A stretch of DNA of 64,000 bases from Planctomycetota bacterium (lineage in GTDB: Bacteria > Planctomycetota > UBA1135 > GCA-002686595): NCBI GenBank assembly GCA_016779205.1, contig JADHOC010000007.1, forward strand, positions 122,138 to 186,137, given 5' to 3'. The notes under the pieces are model-generated. The model was not told where the DNA came from. It did not search any database and saw only the letters and a list, made by a program, of their open reading frames with translations. The position numbers and the translations under genes were made by a program. Below are positions 34,345-42,529 of the stretch, piece after piece (within the stretch, counting starts at the first letter, position 1; every line of letters begins with the position of its first letter).

Positions 34345-37112
34345 CGGGTGGAGGTGAAGCCCTGAGGCCAGAGGATCCCGTCGACCTGATGATGTCGGGA
34401 GCCGACGCCGAGGAGGTGGAGGTGGCGCGCCGGCTCGCCACCGCGTTCCGGCTGGCGGCCCTGGAGACCGCCGACGTCCGCTCCCCCTCGACGGGGGTCG
34501 AGCCGGGTTTGGCACTGGCCGCGCTGCGTGAACACGACCTGCAGGAGGCGATGCTCGCGCTCGAGGACCTGCTGGTCCACCACGCCGCGCCCTGCCGGCT
34601 CGAGTCCTCCTTCGCGGTCCTCCCGCGCCCCAGGGCGTCCTACACCGAGTCGTTGCGCTCCCTGCTCAAGCTCCTCGGCCGGCGGACATCCGACCTTCAG
34701 TTCCGCCTGCCTGCGCCCGAGACGCCGCCGCGCGCAGCGCTGAAGGAACTCCTCGCGGTCGTCAAGGCATGGGTGCAGCACCCGGAGGTGCGCAGGGCAC
34801 AGGCGGACATCGCGAGGCTCTGGGAGGCTCGGTACCTGCGCTATGGCGGCGCGAGCGCCGACGCGTGTGCGCTCCTCGACGAGATCCTCAAGGCCCACGC
34901 CGGGGCGAACGACCGCCTCACTCGCGCGCTGAGAGCGGAGGTCCTCGCCGAGCTGGTCTCGATCCACATCGACGCGGGGGAACTCGTGGAAGCTCGGCGA
35001 GCCGTGGCGCGCGGCGGCCCCTCCCCGAAGCTCCCCGTGGATGTCCGCGGCAACCTGGACGCCCTGGCGCTGGCGCTCGGCTGGCTCGAGGGTGGGGACC
35101 AGTTCCCTGCGCTCGAGGAGGCGTTCCTCCGCGGAGGATTCGATGTCCCGGCCGGTTGGTGGGAGATAATCCAGCGAGCGGAGCCGCAGGAGGGGGCTGC
35201 CCACCGGGTCCCGTTGCGTGTGGACGGGGCCGAGGGCGAGAAGCGCCGTCTCTCGCTCCCGACTCGCTCCGAGCTGGGCGCGCAGGCTGTCATCTTCCTC
35301 GTCCTCGATGACGAGGGGCGGCTGCGGCGAGGGGCGGTGGACGTCGCCCCTGCGCTCGATCACTCGGTGGACGACTGGATCCGTCGATGGCGACGCCCGG
35401 ACGGCGAGTACGGCTCGATGCAGCAGGAGGCGCTGCGAGGCGCCCTGCCGGTCATCGTGATGGCCGGGCTTCCCCACCCGGCGGCGGACGAGCGCCTGGC
35501 GCGCTCCTGCGTCGACGTGGAGCGGGGCTGCCCGCTCGGCGCCATCGCCCTCCCGATCGAGCAGGGCGACGAGGTCGTCGGCCTCCTCTGGATGGAGTTC
35601 GCGCATCGCCGGCTCCCTGGGAAGGTCGCCCTGCGCTCCCTCGCCGAGCGGGCCGTCGGCCACCCCATACTCCGCCACCGGGTGGGGGCGTCCGTGCATC
35701 TCTCATCCGCAGACGGTCCCGTCTCCGCGGGGGAGCAGACGGTGCGAGAGGACCTCAAGCGGCTCTGGGGAAAACTCGTCGAGGGCCTGGCGCTCAAGAC
35801 CGCCGAGCGGCGGTGGGTCGCCTTCCAGCGGATCGGCGCCGCCGGGGACATCCTCCCCGTCGCGAGCGGCGGGGCCGGAGGACAGCGCCTCGGTGACCCG
35901 AGCAGCGGTGGGCTGTGGGCCATCCGGCGGGCGCTCGGCGCGGGCGGCTTCGTCCGCTACGAGGGTGACCCGAGCGATCCCTCCTCCTCGATGTTGCACC
36001 CCGGTGCGGCCGCGGGTGTGGCCATCGCGGTCCCCGGGTTCTCCGGCGCCGAGGCGGTCCTCATCATCGAGTCCGTCCGTCGTGGGGACAGCCGCGAGCG
36101 GGACGCGGTCCGCTGGAGCGAGGTCCTCGAGCACCATGCCGTGGTCCTCCAATGCGCCGCCCTCGACTTCAAGGACCGGGTGGACCACGCCGGTGGCCTG
36201 GTGCTCGACGCCCTCGCGCCGGACGAGCGAGCGAGGCTTGCTCGCGTCCAGGTGCTGGCCAGTAACCGGTCGGACCTCATCATCCGAGGTGAGGCGGCGA
36301 GCGGGCGCCGGACGATGGCGCGGGCGATTCACCACGCCCGGCATGTCCGGAGCTCCCGTACCCGGCTCGTCCAGCTGTCCAGCTTCGGGCTGGAGGTCAG
36401 CGAGCTTGAGGGGGCCTTCTCTGCCGCTGACGTCGAGACCGTGGTGCTGACGGACATCGAGCGCCTCGACGTCGGAAGTCAGGTCGCCCTCACCAGGATC
36501 CTCGAAGGCGGGATCCATGACCGCCCGAGGGTGATCGCCACGGGGGCCGAGGTCACCTCGGAGGCCTCCCGCGATCTGTCGCTGGCCGAGGGGCGACACC
36601 CGGACCTGTTCCGGAACCTCGAGCGTGTCGAGGTCTGGGTGCCTGCCCTGAGGTCGGTCCGTCACCGGATCCCCCTGCTCGCCCGGTCCCTGGCCCAGCG
36701 CTGGGAGCGGAGCGCCCGTCCGGGGGAGCCGCTGCTCTGGTCCAAGGAAGCGGACGAGATCGAGGCGACCCTGTGGCGGCAGCCGTGGGAGGGGAACGCC
36801 GTGGAGTTGGAGGCGGTCCTGCGCCAGGCGCTCCTGCGCGCCGCCGGGAGAGAGGTGACCCACCGGCACCTGACGATGGCCTTCGACGATGTGGGCCTGG
36901 AGCTGGTCTCGCGCCTGCCCTCCAGGGACCCGGACGTCCGGGACATCGCCTCCGCGCTCTGGGCGACGCGGACCGTCAAGGGGCGGATGAACAAGACCCG
37001 TGCGGCGGCCTTCTGCGGCTGGGACCCGAACACGCTCGCGGCTCGCCTCCGCGACGTTCAGGTCGCCGAGATGGAGGACGTCGAGCGGCTGCTCGACGAT
37101 TCGTCCGCCTGA
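34341..37112 (+). CDS. GAF-domain regulator with degenerate sigma54-type AAA+ domain
   Basis: This 923-residue protein has an N-terminal helical, TPR-like part (1-290), two GAF-like domains (about 305-445 and 465-610), a region resembling the AAA+ domain of sigma54 activators (about 640-835) and a C-terminal Fis-like helix-turn-helix (KTRAAAFCGWDPNTLAARLR, 885-904). The AAA+ part looks inactive. Walker A reads RGEAASGRR (649-657) without the invariant Lys, Walker B reads VVLTDIE instead of LFLDEI, and the GAFTGA loop is reduced to GAFSAAD. It still keeps PALRSVRHRIPLLARSL and WEGNAVELEAVLRQALL, equivalents of the PLRERxxDIPLL and GNVRELxN segments. It probably binds DNA without ATP-driven sigma54 activation. 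It is coupled to the small sigma4-like gene upstream. Confidence 0.78.
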   Translation: MTGGGEALRPEDPVDLMMSGADAEEVEVARRLATAFRLAALETADVRSPSTGVEPGLALAALREHDLQEAMLALEDLLVHHAAPCRLESSFAVLPRPRASYTESLRSLLKLLGRRTSDLQFRLPAPETPPRAALKELLAVVKAWVQHPEVRRAQADIARLWEARYLRYGGASADACALLDEILKAHAGANDRLTRALRAEVLAELVSIHIDAGELVEARRAVARGGPSPKLPVDVRGNLDALALALGWLEGGDQFPALEEAFLRGGFDVPAGWWEIIQRAEPQEGAAHRVPLRVDGAEGEKRRLSLPTRSELGAQAVIFLVLDDEGRLRRGAVDVAPALDHSVDDWIRRWRRPDGEYGSMQQEALRGALPVIVMAGLPHPAADERLARSCVDVERGCPLGAIALPIEQGDEVVGLLWMEFAHRRLPGKVALRSLAERAVGHPILRHRVGASVHLSSADGPVSAGEQTVREDLKRLWGKLVEGLALKTAERRWVAFQRIGAAGDILPVASGGAGGQRLGDPSSGGLWAIRRALGAGGFVRYEGDPSDPSSSMLHPGAAAGVAIAVPGFSGAEAVLIIESVRRGDSRERDAVRWSEVLEHHAVVLQCAALDFKDRVDHAGGLVLDALAPDERARLARVQVLASNRSDLIIRGEAASGRRTMARAIHHARHVRSSRTRLVQLSSFGLEVSELEGAFSAADVETVVLTDIERLDVGSQVALTRILEGGIHDRPRVIATGAEVTSEASRDLSLAEGRHPDLFRNLERVEVWVPALRSVRHRIPLLARSLAQRWERSARPGEPLLWSKEADEIEATLWRQPWEGNAVELEAVLRQALLRAAGREVTHRHLTMAFDDVGLELVSRLPSRDPDVRDIASALWATRTVKGRMNKTRAAAFCGWDPNTLAARLRDVQVAEMEDVERLLDDSSA

Positions 37113-37185
37113 TCGGAGCCCACCCTGCCGGGGGCTCGATAGGATCTCGGGCCGGGTCCGGCGCCGAGCGCGGACGCGCCCCACG

Positions 37186-38256
37186 TTGCGTACCACCGAC
37201 TTCGACTTCGACCTCCCGGAGGAGCGGATCGCCCAGGAGCCCGTGGAGCCCCGCGACGCCGCGAGGCTGCTGGTCCGTGACGCGGTCGATGGGGGCCAGC
37301 TTCGGCACGGGCAGGTGAGTGACCTGCCCGACTTCCTCCGCCCGGGCGATCTGCTGGTGGTCAACGACACGCGGGTCCTGCCGGCCCGTGTGCTCGGGCG
37401 GCGCTCGACGGGCGGGCAGGTGGAGCTCCTCTTCCTCCAGCCCGACGCGGCCTTCGAGCAGGAGCGCGGGTGGCGGGCCATGGCCCGGCCGGCGAAGAAG
37501 CTGAAGCCGGGGGAGCGGTTGGAGTGCAGCGCCGGGGTGGTGGCGCGCATGCTCGAGCGTTCCTCCGAGGACGGGACCTGGGCCGTGGCCCTCGAGGGCG
37601 CGGACGGCGAGGTGCGCCCGGTGGAGGAGTGGCTCGCGCGCTGCGGGGTCATGCCGCTCCCGCCGTACATCCAGCGCGCCGCGCGCGCGGAGGACGCCGA
37701 GCGGTACCAGACGGTCTACGCCGCCGAGCCAGGGGCCGTCGCCGCCCCAACCGCGGGGCTGCACTTCACCGAGGCGTTGCTCGCGCGGCTGCAGGAGCGG
37801 GGGGTCGAGGTCGCGCGCGTCACCCTCCACGTGGGGGCGGGCACCTTCCTCCCCGTCACTGCCGAGCGTCTCGAGGACCACGACATGCACTCCGAGCGGT
37901 ACGAGCTCTCCGAGGAGTGCGAGCGCGCGGTCCGGCGGGCTCGCGAGGTCGGGGGTCGGGTCATTGCCGTCGGCACCACCAGCGCGCGGGTGCTCGAGTC
38001 GTGCCGCGCGGGCGGGGGGAGCGGAGCGGCCGAGGTCCGCGCGGGGCGCGGGGACACTCGCATCTTCCTTCACCCGGGCCACGGGCCGGCGGTGTGCGAC
38101 GGGCTCTTCACCAACTTCCATCTCCCGAAGAGCACGCTGGTGATGCTCGTAGCATCGTTCATCGGGACGGAGGAGACGCTCGCCATGTACCGGGCGGCGA
38201 TCGAGGCGGAGTACCGCTTCTACAGCTACGGCGACGCGACGCTCGTGCTGCGCTAG
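37186..38256 (+). CDS. queA: S-adenosylmethionine:tRNA ribosyltransferase-isomerase
   Basis: The 356-residue protein is QueA, which moves the ribosyl part of SAM onto preQ1 in tRNA to form epoxyqueuosine. Landmarks are DFDLPEERIAQEPVEPRDAA at the start, GDLLVVNDTRVLPARVLG, PLPPYIQRAA, TAGLHFTEALL, TLHVGAGTFLPV and TNFHLPKSTLVMLVASFIG. The TTG at 37186 is the only start that gives a normal N-terminus; no in-frame ATG or GTG is suitably placed. QueG, which acts next on epoxyqueuosine, is at 40884-42062 on the opposite strand. It converges with thiE, seven bases apart. Confidence 0.95.
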   Translation: MRTTDFDFDLPEERIAQEPVEPRDAARLLVRDAVDGGQLRHGQVSDLPDFLRPGDLLVVNDTRVLPARVLGRRSTGGQVELLFLQPDAAFEQERGWRAMARPAKKLKPGERLECSAGVVARMLERSSEDGTWAVALEGADGEVRPVEEWLARCGVMPLPPYIQRAARAEDAERYQTVYAAEPGAVAAPTAGLHFTEALLARLQERGVEVARVTLHVGAGTFLPVTAERLEDHDMHSERYELSEECERAVRRAREVGGRVIAVGTTSARVLESCRAGGGSGAAEVRAGRGDTRIFLHPGHGPAVCDGLFTNFHLPKSTLVMLVASFIGTEETLAMYRAAIEAEYRFYSYGDATLVLR

Positions 38257-38263
38257 GCCGCCC

Positions 38264-39001
38264 TCACTCGTCCCCGCCCTCGAGCAGGGACCGCAGGCCC
38301 CGCGCCGCCAGGCCCGGGTCATCGGCCCCGAGGATGGCGGACCCCACCGCCGCGCGGCCCACGCGGTCGAGCTGGTCCGCGTTGGAGAGGTCGATGCCTC
38401 CGATGGGGAAGAGCGGGACCTCGGCGGAGGCGGCGGCGAGCCACGCGCGCTCGGGCCCCACGATGGCGGGCTGGGACGCTGGGCCTGACGCCTCCACGTA
38501 GCCCTTGGTGGGGGTGGGGAACACGGGGCCGAAGCCGAGCATGTCCACCGGCTCGTCCAGGGCGGCGGCGAGGTGAGCGGGGCTGTGGGTCGAGAGCCCG
38601 ATCACCTGGTCCGGTCCGAGGACCTGCCGCGCGACGGACGGCGGCGTGTCGTCAGCGCCCACATGGACGCCGTCGAGCCCCTCGGCCGCGAGGGCCGCGG
38701 CGACATCGACCCGGTCATTCACCACCACGAGGGGAGGGCGCTCGAGGGCGCTCTCCGATCGCAGCGCCAGGACCTCACGGCACCAGCGGACGGCGTCTCC
38801 CGCCCGGGTGATGCTGGCCCCCGGAGCCGCCCCCGGCGCCCGGTCGCCAAGGACCTTGGGGCGGACCTGCACCACGTCGACGAACGGGAGCGCTCGCTCG
38901 AGCGCACCCAGCGCGCCATCCCCCGCGAGCTCGGGGGTGAAGATGAGCAGGAGCCGCGCGTCCTGGAGCCGGGCGCGCCGCTCCCCACGACTCAGCAGCA
39001 C
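38264..39001 (-). CDS. thiE: Thiamine-phosphate synthase
   Basis: The 245-residue protein is a TIM-barrel ThiE, which joins the pyrimidine and thiazole units to give thiamine phosphate. It shows DVVQVRPK at the first substrate strand, VVNDRVDVAAALAAEGLDGV, HVGADDTPPSVARQ, GFGPVFPTPTKGY and PLFPIGGID. A short Ala/Pro/Gly-rich insertion follows VQVRPK, where typical enzymes have QLRxK. The GTG start at 38999-39001 lies inside the end of the upstream ArsM-like gene (10-base overlap), so the two are co-transcribed. No other thiamine gene is in the window. Confidence 0.88.
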   Translation of the reverse strand: MLLSRGERRARLQDARLLLIFTPELAGDGALGALERALPFVDVVQVRPKVLGDRAPGAAPGASITRAGDAVRWCREVLALRSESALERPPLVVVNDRVDVAAALAAEGLDGVHVGADDTPPSVARQVLGPDQVIGLSTHSPAHLAAALDEPVDMLGFGPVFPTPTKGYVEASGPASQPAIVGPERAWLAAASAEVPLFPIGGIDLSNADQLDRVGRAAVGSAILGADDPGLAARGLRSLLEGGDE

Positions 39002-40200
39002 GGCGCGCCACCGTCGGGGGAGGGCTCACAGCACGCGCTCGTCCCCGGCGCGACTTCTGCCTGGGTGACCCCCTGCTTGGTCTCCGCCGCGCTGCGCGGA
39101 GTGTTGGTCCGGCAGTCAAAGGGGGCTGCGTCCGCAGCCTCGACCGGGAGGAGGGGGGGGACGGGGATGAACTGCTCGGCGTAGGGCTCACGCGTGTAGA
39201 TCTCGAACGTCTTGCGACACACGGCGCTCCGAACGCCGCGGGTCAGCGTTTGCCCGTCGTCGTCGATCACCTTCTTCCAGGGGCCCTTGTAGACGACCGC
39301 CTCGCGGTAATCGTCACACGGCCCCTCCTTGCCCTTGTAAGCCAGCACGGTCATGGAGCGAAACTCGATGCCGTTCACGACCGCCCAGGGCTCAGATTGA
39401 TAGCTCGCGATCTCCACCCCGTAGAGGCCGGCATCGGCGAAGGCCTGCAGGAATCGATCCTCGCGCATGGCGCCCGAGATGCAGCCCGACCAGAGCTCCG
39501 GGTCACGCTGCATCTCCTCGGGGACGTCCTCGTCCGAGACGATGTCGCTGATCGCCGCGCGTCCTCCGCGCTTCAGAACACGGAAGATCTCGGCGAACAT
39601 CCGTGGCTTGTCCTGGGGGTCCACGAGGTTGAGCACGCAGTTGGAGAGCACCACATCCGCGGACTCGTCTGCGATCATGGGCGCGGACTCGCGCAGGGCC
39701 TCGCGGTGGCGGTCGAGGGCGGTGAGGCCCTGGACGTCCTGGATCGGGTGATCGGAGATCCAGGCCTCAAGGGCGTCGTGGTCGAGCCTCAGGTCCTGGA
39801 TGTGCCCGCGGCGGAACTCCACGTTGTGCCAGCCGATGCGGTCGCCCACCGACTGCTGGTGGTCCCTCGCGAGCGCGAGCATCTCGTCGGTCGTGTCGAC
39901 GCCGATCACCCGCCCCTTGGGCCCGACGATTTGGCTGGCCATGTAGCAGATCTTCCCCGCGCCCGAGCCGAGGTCGACGACCACGTCGCCCTCGCGGACG
40001 AAGCGGCTAGGGTCGCCACAGCCGTAGTCGCGCTCGATGATCTCCTCGGGCAGGACCGAGAGGAGCGACGCGTCGTAGTCCACGGGGCAGCAGAGCTCGG
40101 GGACCTGCTGTTGGGCGCCCTCCGCGTAGCGCGCCTGGACCGTCTCGAGGGTGGATTCCGGCTGCCGGACCGGGGTGGGGAGGCTGCTGCTTTGACTCAT
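38992..40200 (-). CDS. arsM: ArsM-like arsenite methyltransferase with Cys-rich tail
   Basis: The 402-residue protein has the ArsM layout. Cys37/Cys38 and Cys61 (DYGCGDPS) lie in the N-terminal part, the SAM fold is VVVDLGSGAGKICYMASQIV, and Cys188 (LSNCVLNLVDPQDK) and Cys240 (WSGCISGAMRED) follow. These match the four arsenic-binding and catalytic cysteines of known enzymes. ArsM methylates As(III) to methylated and volatile forms. The C-terminus ends with ACCEPSPDGGAPCC, adding two vicinal Cys pairs. The start is the ATG at 40198-40200. No arsR-like repressor or arsenite pump is nearby. Confidence 0.85.
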   Translation of the reverse strand: MSQSSSLPTPVRQPESTLETVQARYAEGAQQQVPELCCPVDYDASLLSVLPEEIIERDYGCGDPSRFVREGDVVVDLGSGAGKICYMASQIVGPKGRVIGVDTTDEMLALARDHQQSVGDRIGWHNVEFRRGHIQDLRLDHDALEAWISDHPIQDVQGLTALDRHREALRESAPMIADESADVVLSNCVLNLVDPQDKPRMFAEIFRVLKRGGRAAISDIVSDEDVPEEMQRDPELWSGCISGAMREDRFLQAFADAGLYGVEIASYQSEPWAVVNGIEFRSMTVLAYKGKEGPCDDYREAVVYKGPWKKVIDDDGQTLTRGVRSAVCRKTFEIYTREPYAEQFIPVPPLLPVEAADAAPFDCRTNTPRSAAETKQGVTQAEVAPGTSACCEPSPDGGAPCC

Positions 40201-40285
40201 ACTGCCCGCTTTGTAACCCCTGCCGCGCCTCGGTTGCAGGCCGATCCTCCAGGTCCGTGACCGGCCGGCGGGATCCGACAAAGGA

Positions 40286-40317
40286 GTGGCCCGCGAGCGG
40301 GAGAACTCGCGGGCCAC
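40286..40317 (-). terminator. Hairpin terminator downstream of zinc-ribbon gene
   Basis: A perfect 12-base inverted repeat (GTGGCCCGCGAG at 40286-40297 and its complement at 40306-40317) surrounds an 8-base loop. On the minus strand it is followed by TCCTTTGT, a weak T-tract. It lies 50 bases past the stop of the zinc-ribbon gene and upstream of the arsM start, so it may insulate arsM-thiE from read-through. Confidence 0.6.
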
Positions 40318-40367
40318 ATGGGGGGTCCTGGTCGCTCCGCGAGGGAGCTTTCTCTTGGCAGCCTGGG

Positions 40368-40598
40368 TCAGGCTGAATCGCGACGGCCCTTGCCCGCCTC
40401 GGGCTTCTTCCGGCGCTGGCGCGGCTTGCGCGCGTCCATCTTCTCGGAGAAGGCGATCCAATCCTCCTCACTGAAGAGCCGCACCTCGCCGCCGCACTGC
40501 ACGCAGAACGACTTGTCGATGCTCATGAGGTAGGACACGTACCCGTCGCAGGCCGGGCACCACTTGCGGTCGTTCTGAAAGTCTGAGAGGAAGTCCAT
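40368..40598 (-). CDS. Small zinc-ribbon protein
   Basis: This 76-residue protein has two CxxC knuckles: WCPACDG near residue 14 and FCVQCGG near residue 32. They are separated by about 15 residues with hydrophobic strands, as in a zinc ribbon. An acidic helix (SEEDWIAFSEKM) and a strongly basic tail (KPRQRRKKPEAGKGRR) follow. The basic tail suggests nucleic acid or ribosome binding. The ATG at 40596-40598 gives a compact protein; longer frames upstream are not protein-like. Function unknown. Confidence 0.75.
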   Translation of the reverse strand: MDFLSDFQNDRKWCPACDGYVSYLMSIDKSFCVQCGGEVRLFSEEDWIAFSEKMDARKPRQRRKKPEAGKGRRDSA

Positions 40599-40826
40599 CG
40601 CACCGGACAAAGAGCACGCACCGTGCCACGTGGTCCGGCGGGACTCGATTTGGACGCAAGCTGCTCGCCGCAAGCGCCTTGTGTTCGGACCGTCGCTCTC
40701 GGCGCCCGCGGGCTGACGTCCATCGAAATCGACGCGCCTCGGCGGCGTGGGGCCGGGCCGCGTTCGGGGGGTGTCCCTTGCCGGGGCACTCCCCGTCCCC
40801 CGGTCGGCCCCTCCGGGCGCCAGGGC

Positions 40827-40856
40827 GCGCCGCGTCCACATTTCTGGACGCGGCGC
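40827..40856 (-). terminator. Hairpin terminator downstream of queG
   Basis: A perfect 12-base inverted repeat (GCGCCGCGTCCA at 40827-40838 and its complement at 40845-40856) flanks the loop CATTTC. It lies 28 bases past the queG stop on the minus strand. No T-run follows, so termination could be weak or the hairpin may protect the mRNA end. Confidence 0.5.
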
Positions 40857-40883
40857 GGCCGTGTCGAGGGAACGCGACGGGGA

Positions 40884-42062
40884 TCAGCTGTTCTGGTCGA
40901 GCGAGGCGCGCATGTCTCGGGCGGCCTCGGGGATGGGCTCGCGACCCAGGGCGCGGTCCAGGGACGCCCTCACCCCCGCGTCTTCGAGGTGGGCGGCCGT
41001 GAGCGCCCAGGCAGCGGCCGCACGCACCGTGGGCGACGGGTCCCTCTCGAGGGAGGTGACGAGGGCGTCAAGGCCCGCCCCGGTGGGTCGATTCCCGAGG
41101 ACGATGGCCGCGTTCCGAGCCAGCCCCTCCCGTCCGGGCCTCCGAAGGGGAGAGCCTCGCCATCGCTCTCGGTGTCCCGTGTCATCGGACTCCTCCGCAC
41201 CGGTGACGAGCAGGTCGACCAGGGTTCCCTCTGGACTCGCGCCCTCCTCGAACGAAGGGTGGGTGCCGAAGCGGCCCGACAGGTCGGGCGCCTTGGAGCC
41301 CCAGGGGCAGACCTCGGAGCAGATGTCACAGCCAAAGGCCCACTCGCCGGCCTGGCTGCGAAGGTCGTGGGAGACGAGGCCGCGGTGCTCGATGGTGTGG
41401 TAGCTGATGCACCTGGTCGCGTCGACCTTGCCGGGCTCCAGGATCGCGCCGGTGGGGCAGGCGTCGATGCAGGCGGTGCAGGTCCCGCACGAGGGGAGCC
41501 TCGAGGGAGCCGGCGTGGGGCTGAGGTCGAGGTCGAGGATGAGCTCGCCGAGGAAGAACCAGGGGCCGAGCCGAACGTCGAGCAGATTGGCGGCCTTCGA
41601 GGGCGCGCCGAGGCCTCCCTCCGCGGCGTGGCTCCGCTCCAGGAGTGGCGTGGCGTCCACGAACCCCGAACCCGGGGACGCGAGCCCCTCCCGCAGGAGG
41701 GCGCGCCGCAGTCGGCCGAGCATCTTGGAGATGACGTTGTGGTAGTCCCGGCCAGCGGCGTACCGGGCGATCCGGCCGCCGCCCGGCAGGTGGAGGGCCG
41801 GCCTGGAGTGACCGAGCCCGACGACGAGCAGGGACTTGCCCTCGGGCCATTGCGAGCGAGGGTCCAGCGTGGCCGCGCGTCCTCGCTCCAGATACCCCAT
41901 GGACCCGTGGCGCTTCTCATCGATCCACTCGGCAAACCTTCGGGCGTCGGGGGGGGGGCCGAAGGGGGCGATCCCTACCAGGTCGAAGCCCACCTCACGG
42001 GCCTGCTCGAGGACGAGCTCCCTTCGACTCTCGGGCGAACTCTGGGGAGGGGCTGGGGCCAT
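40884..42062 (-). CDS. queG: Epoxyqueuosine reductase
   Basis: The 392-residue protein is QueG, a cobalamin- and iron-sulfur-dependent enzyme that reduces epoxyqueuosine to queuosine in tRNA. It shows the catalytic Asp136 region (FVDATPLLERSHAAEGG), a first [4Fe-4S] motif CGTCTACIDACP at 192-203 and a second CDICSEVCPW at 245-254. The C-terminus (residues about 320-370) is a HEAT-like repeat, NRPTGAGLDALVTSLERDPS, as in other QueG. QueA of the same pathway is at 37186-38256. The start is the ATG at 42060-42062. Confidence 0.94.
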   Translation of the reverse strand: MAPAPPQSSPESRRELVLEQAREVGFDLVGIAPFGPPPDARRFAEWIDEKRHGSMGYLERGRAATLDPRSQWPEGKSLLVVGLGHSRPALHLPGGGRIARYAAGRDYHNVISKMLGRLRRALLREGLASPGSGFVDATPLLERSHAAEGGLGAPSKAANLLDVRLGPWFFLGELILDLDLSPTPAPSRLPSCGTCTACIDACPTGAILEPGKVDATRCISYHTIEHRGLVSHDLRSQAGEWAFGCDICSEVCPWGSKAPDLSGRFGTHPSFEEGASPEGTLVDLLVTGAEESDDTGHRERWRGSPLRRPGREGLARNAAIVLGNRPTGAGLDALVTSLERDPSPTVRAAAAWALTAAHLEDAGVRASLDRALGREPIPEAARDMRASLDQNS

Positions 42063-42529
42063 CTGAGGGGCCCGCGCGCGGCCGACCGGGGTCGATTGGA
42101 GCGAATCGGAGTTCGGATGCGGCGCCGGATGCGCTCAAAAACCTGCCTGGAGCGGGACTGCCCATGGCTGCGTAAACCCTTACACGGCCCTTGCTTGTCC
42201 CTTGGTTCAGCCTCCAGGTGTGCGGAAATGCGCATTGGGCCTCCCCGCCCAGCGAAACCGCGCACTCCTCGCCCCATAGTCCTCACGTCCCCGCCTCCTC
42301 CCTTGGGTCGCGTCCTCCTTACGGCGCGTGACTCCCGGGGATGGCACGCCTGTCCGCCCCGCTTCTGACCACTCGGCCACCCAGCCGAGGGGTGTTTTGA
42401 GAAGCCCGCTGGATCCGGGCGTTCCGTCCCTCAAGTTTCAAAACCCACGCTAGCCTCGATCTTCCCCGGGTCACCGCTGTGCGCTTCGCGCGCACTCTGG
42501 ATTCACGACCCGTCGAGCCCCCCAACCAG
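42063..42529. other. Divergent intergenic region, no gene recognised
   Basis: These bases lie between queG (minus) and the sigma factor gene (plus) and should hold both promoters. Around 42391-42460 there are short AT-richer segments, GTGTTTTGAG and TTTCAAAACCC, that are partly complementary, but the match is imperfect and I do not name it. A GTG at 42479 could be an alternative start for the sigma gene. Confidence 0.4.

Noticed and set aside
35703..37670. Minus-strand frame of 655 codons opposite the degenerate bEBP and queA
   Set aside because: It spans two real plus-strand genes and has no recognisable domain.
37186..42062. Idea that queA and queG form one operon
   Set aside because: They are on opposite strands and separated by thiE, arsM and a zinc-ribbon gene, so they are at most neighbours.
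42391..42460. Imperfect inverted repeat GTGTTTTGAG / TTTCAAAACCC upstream of the sigma gene
   Set aside because: The match is broken by mismatches and no consensus operator is known to me; not enough to call a regulatory site.
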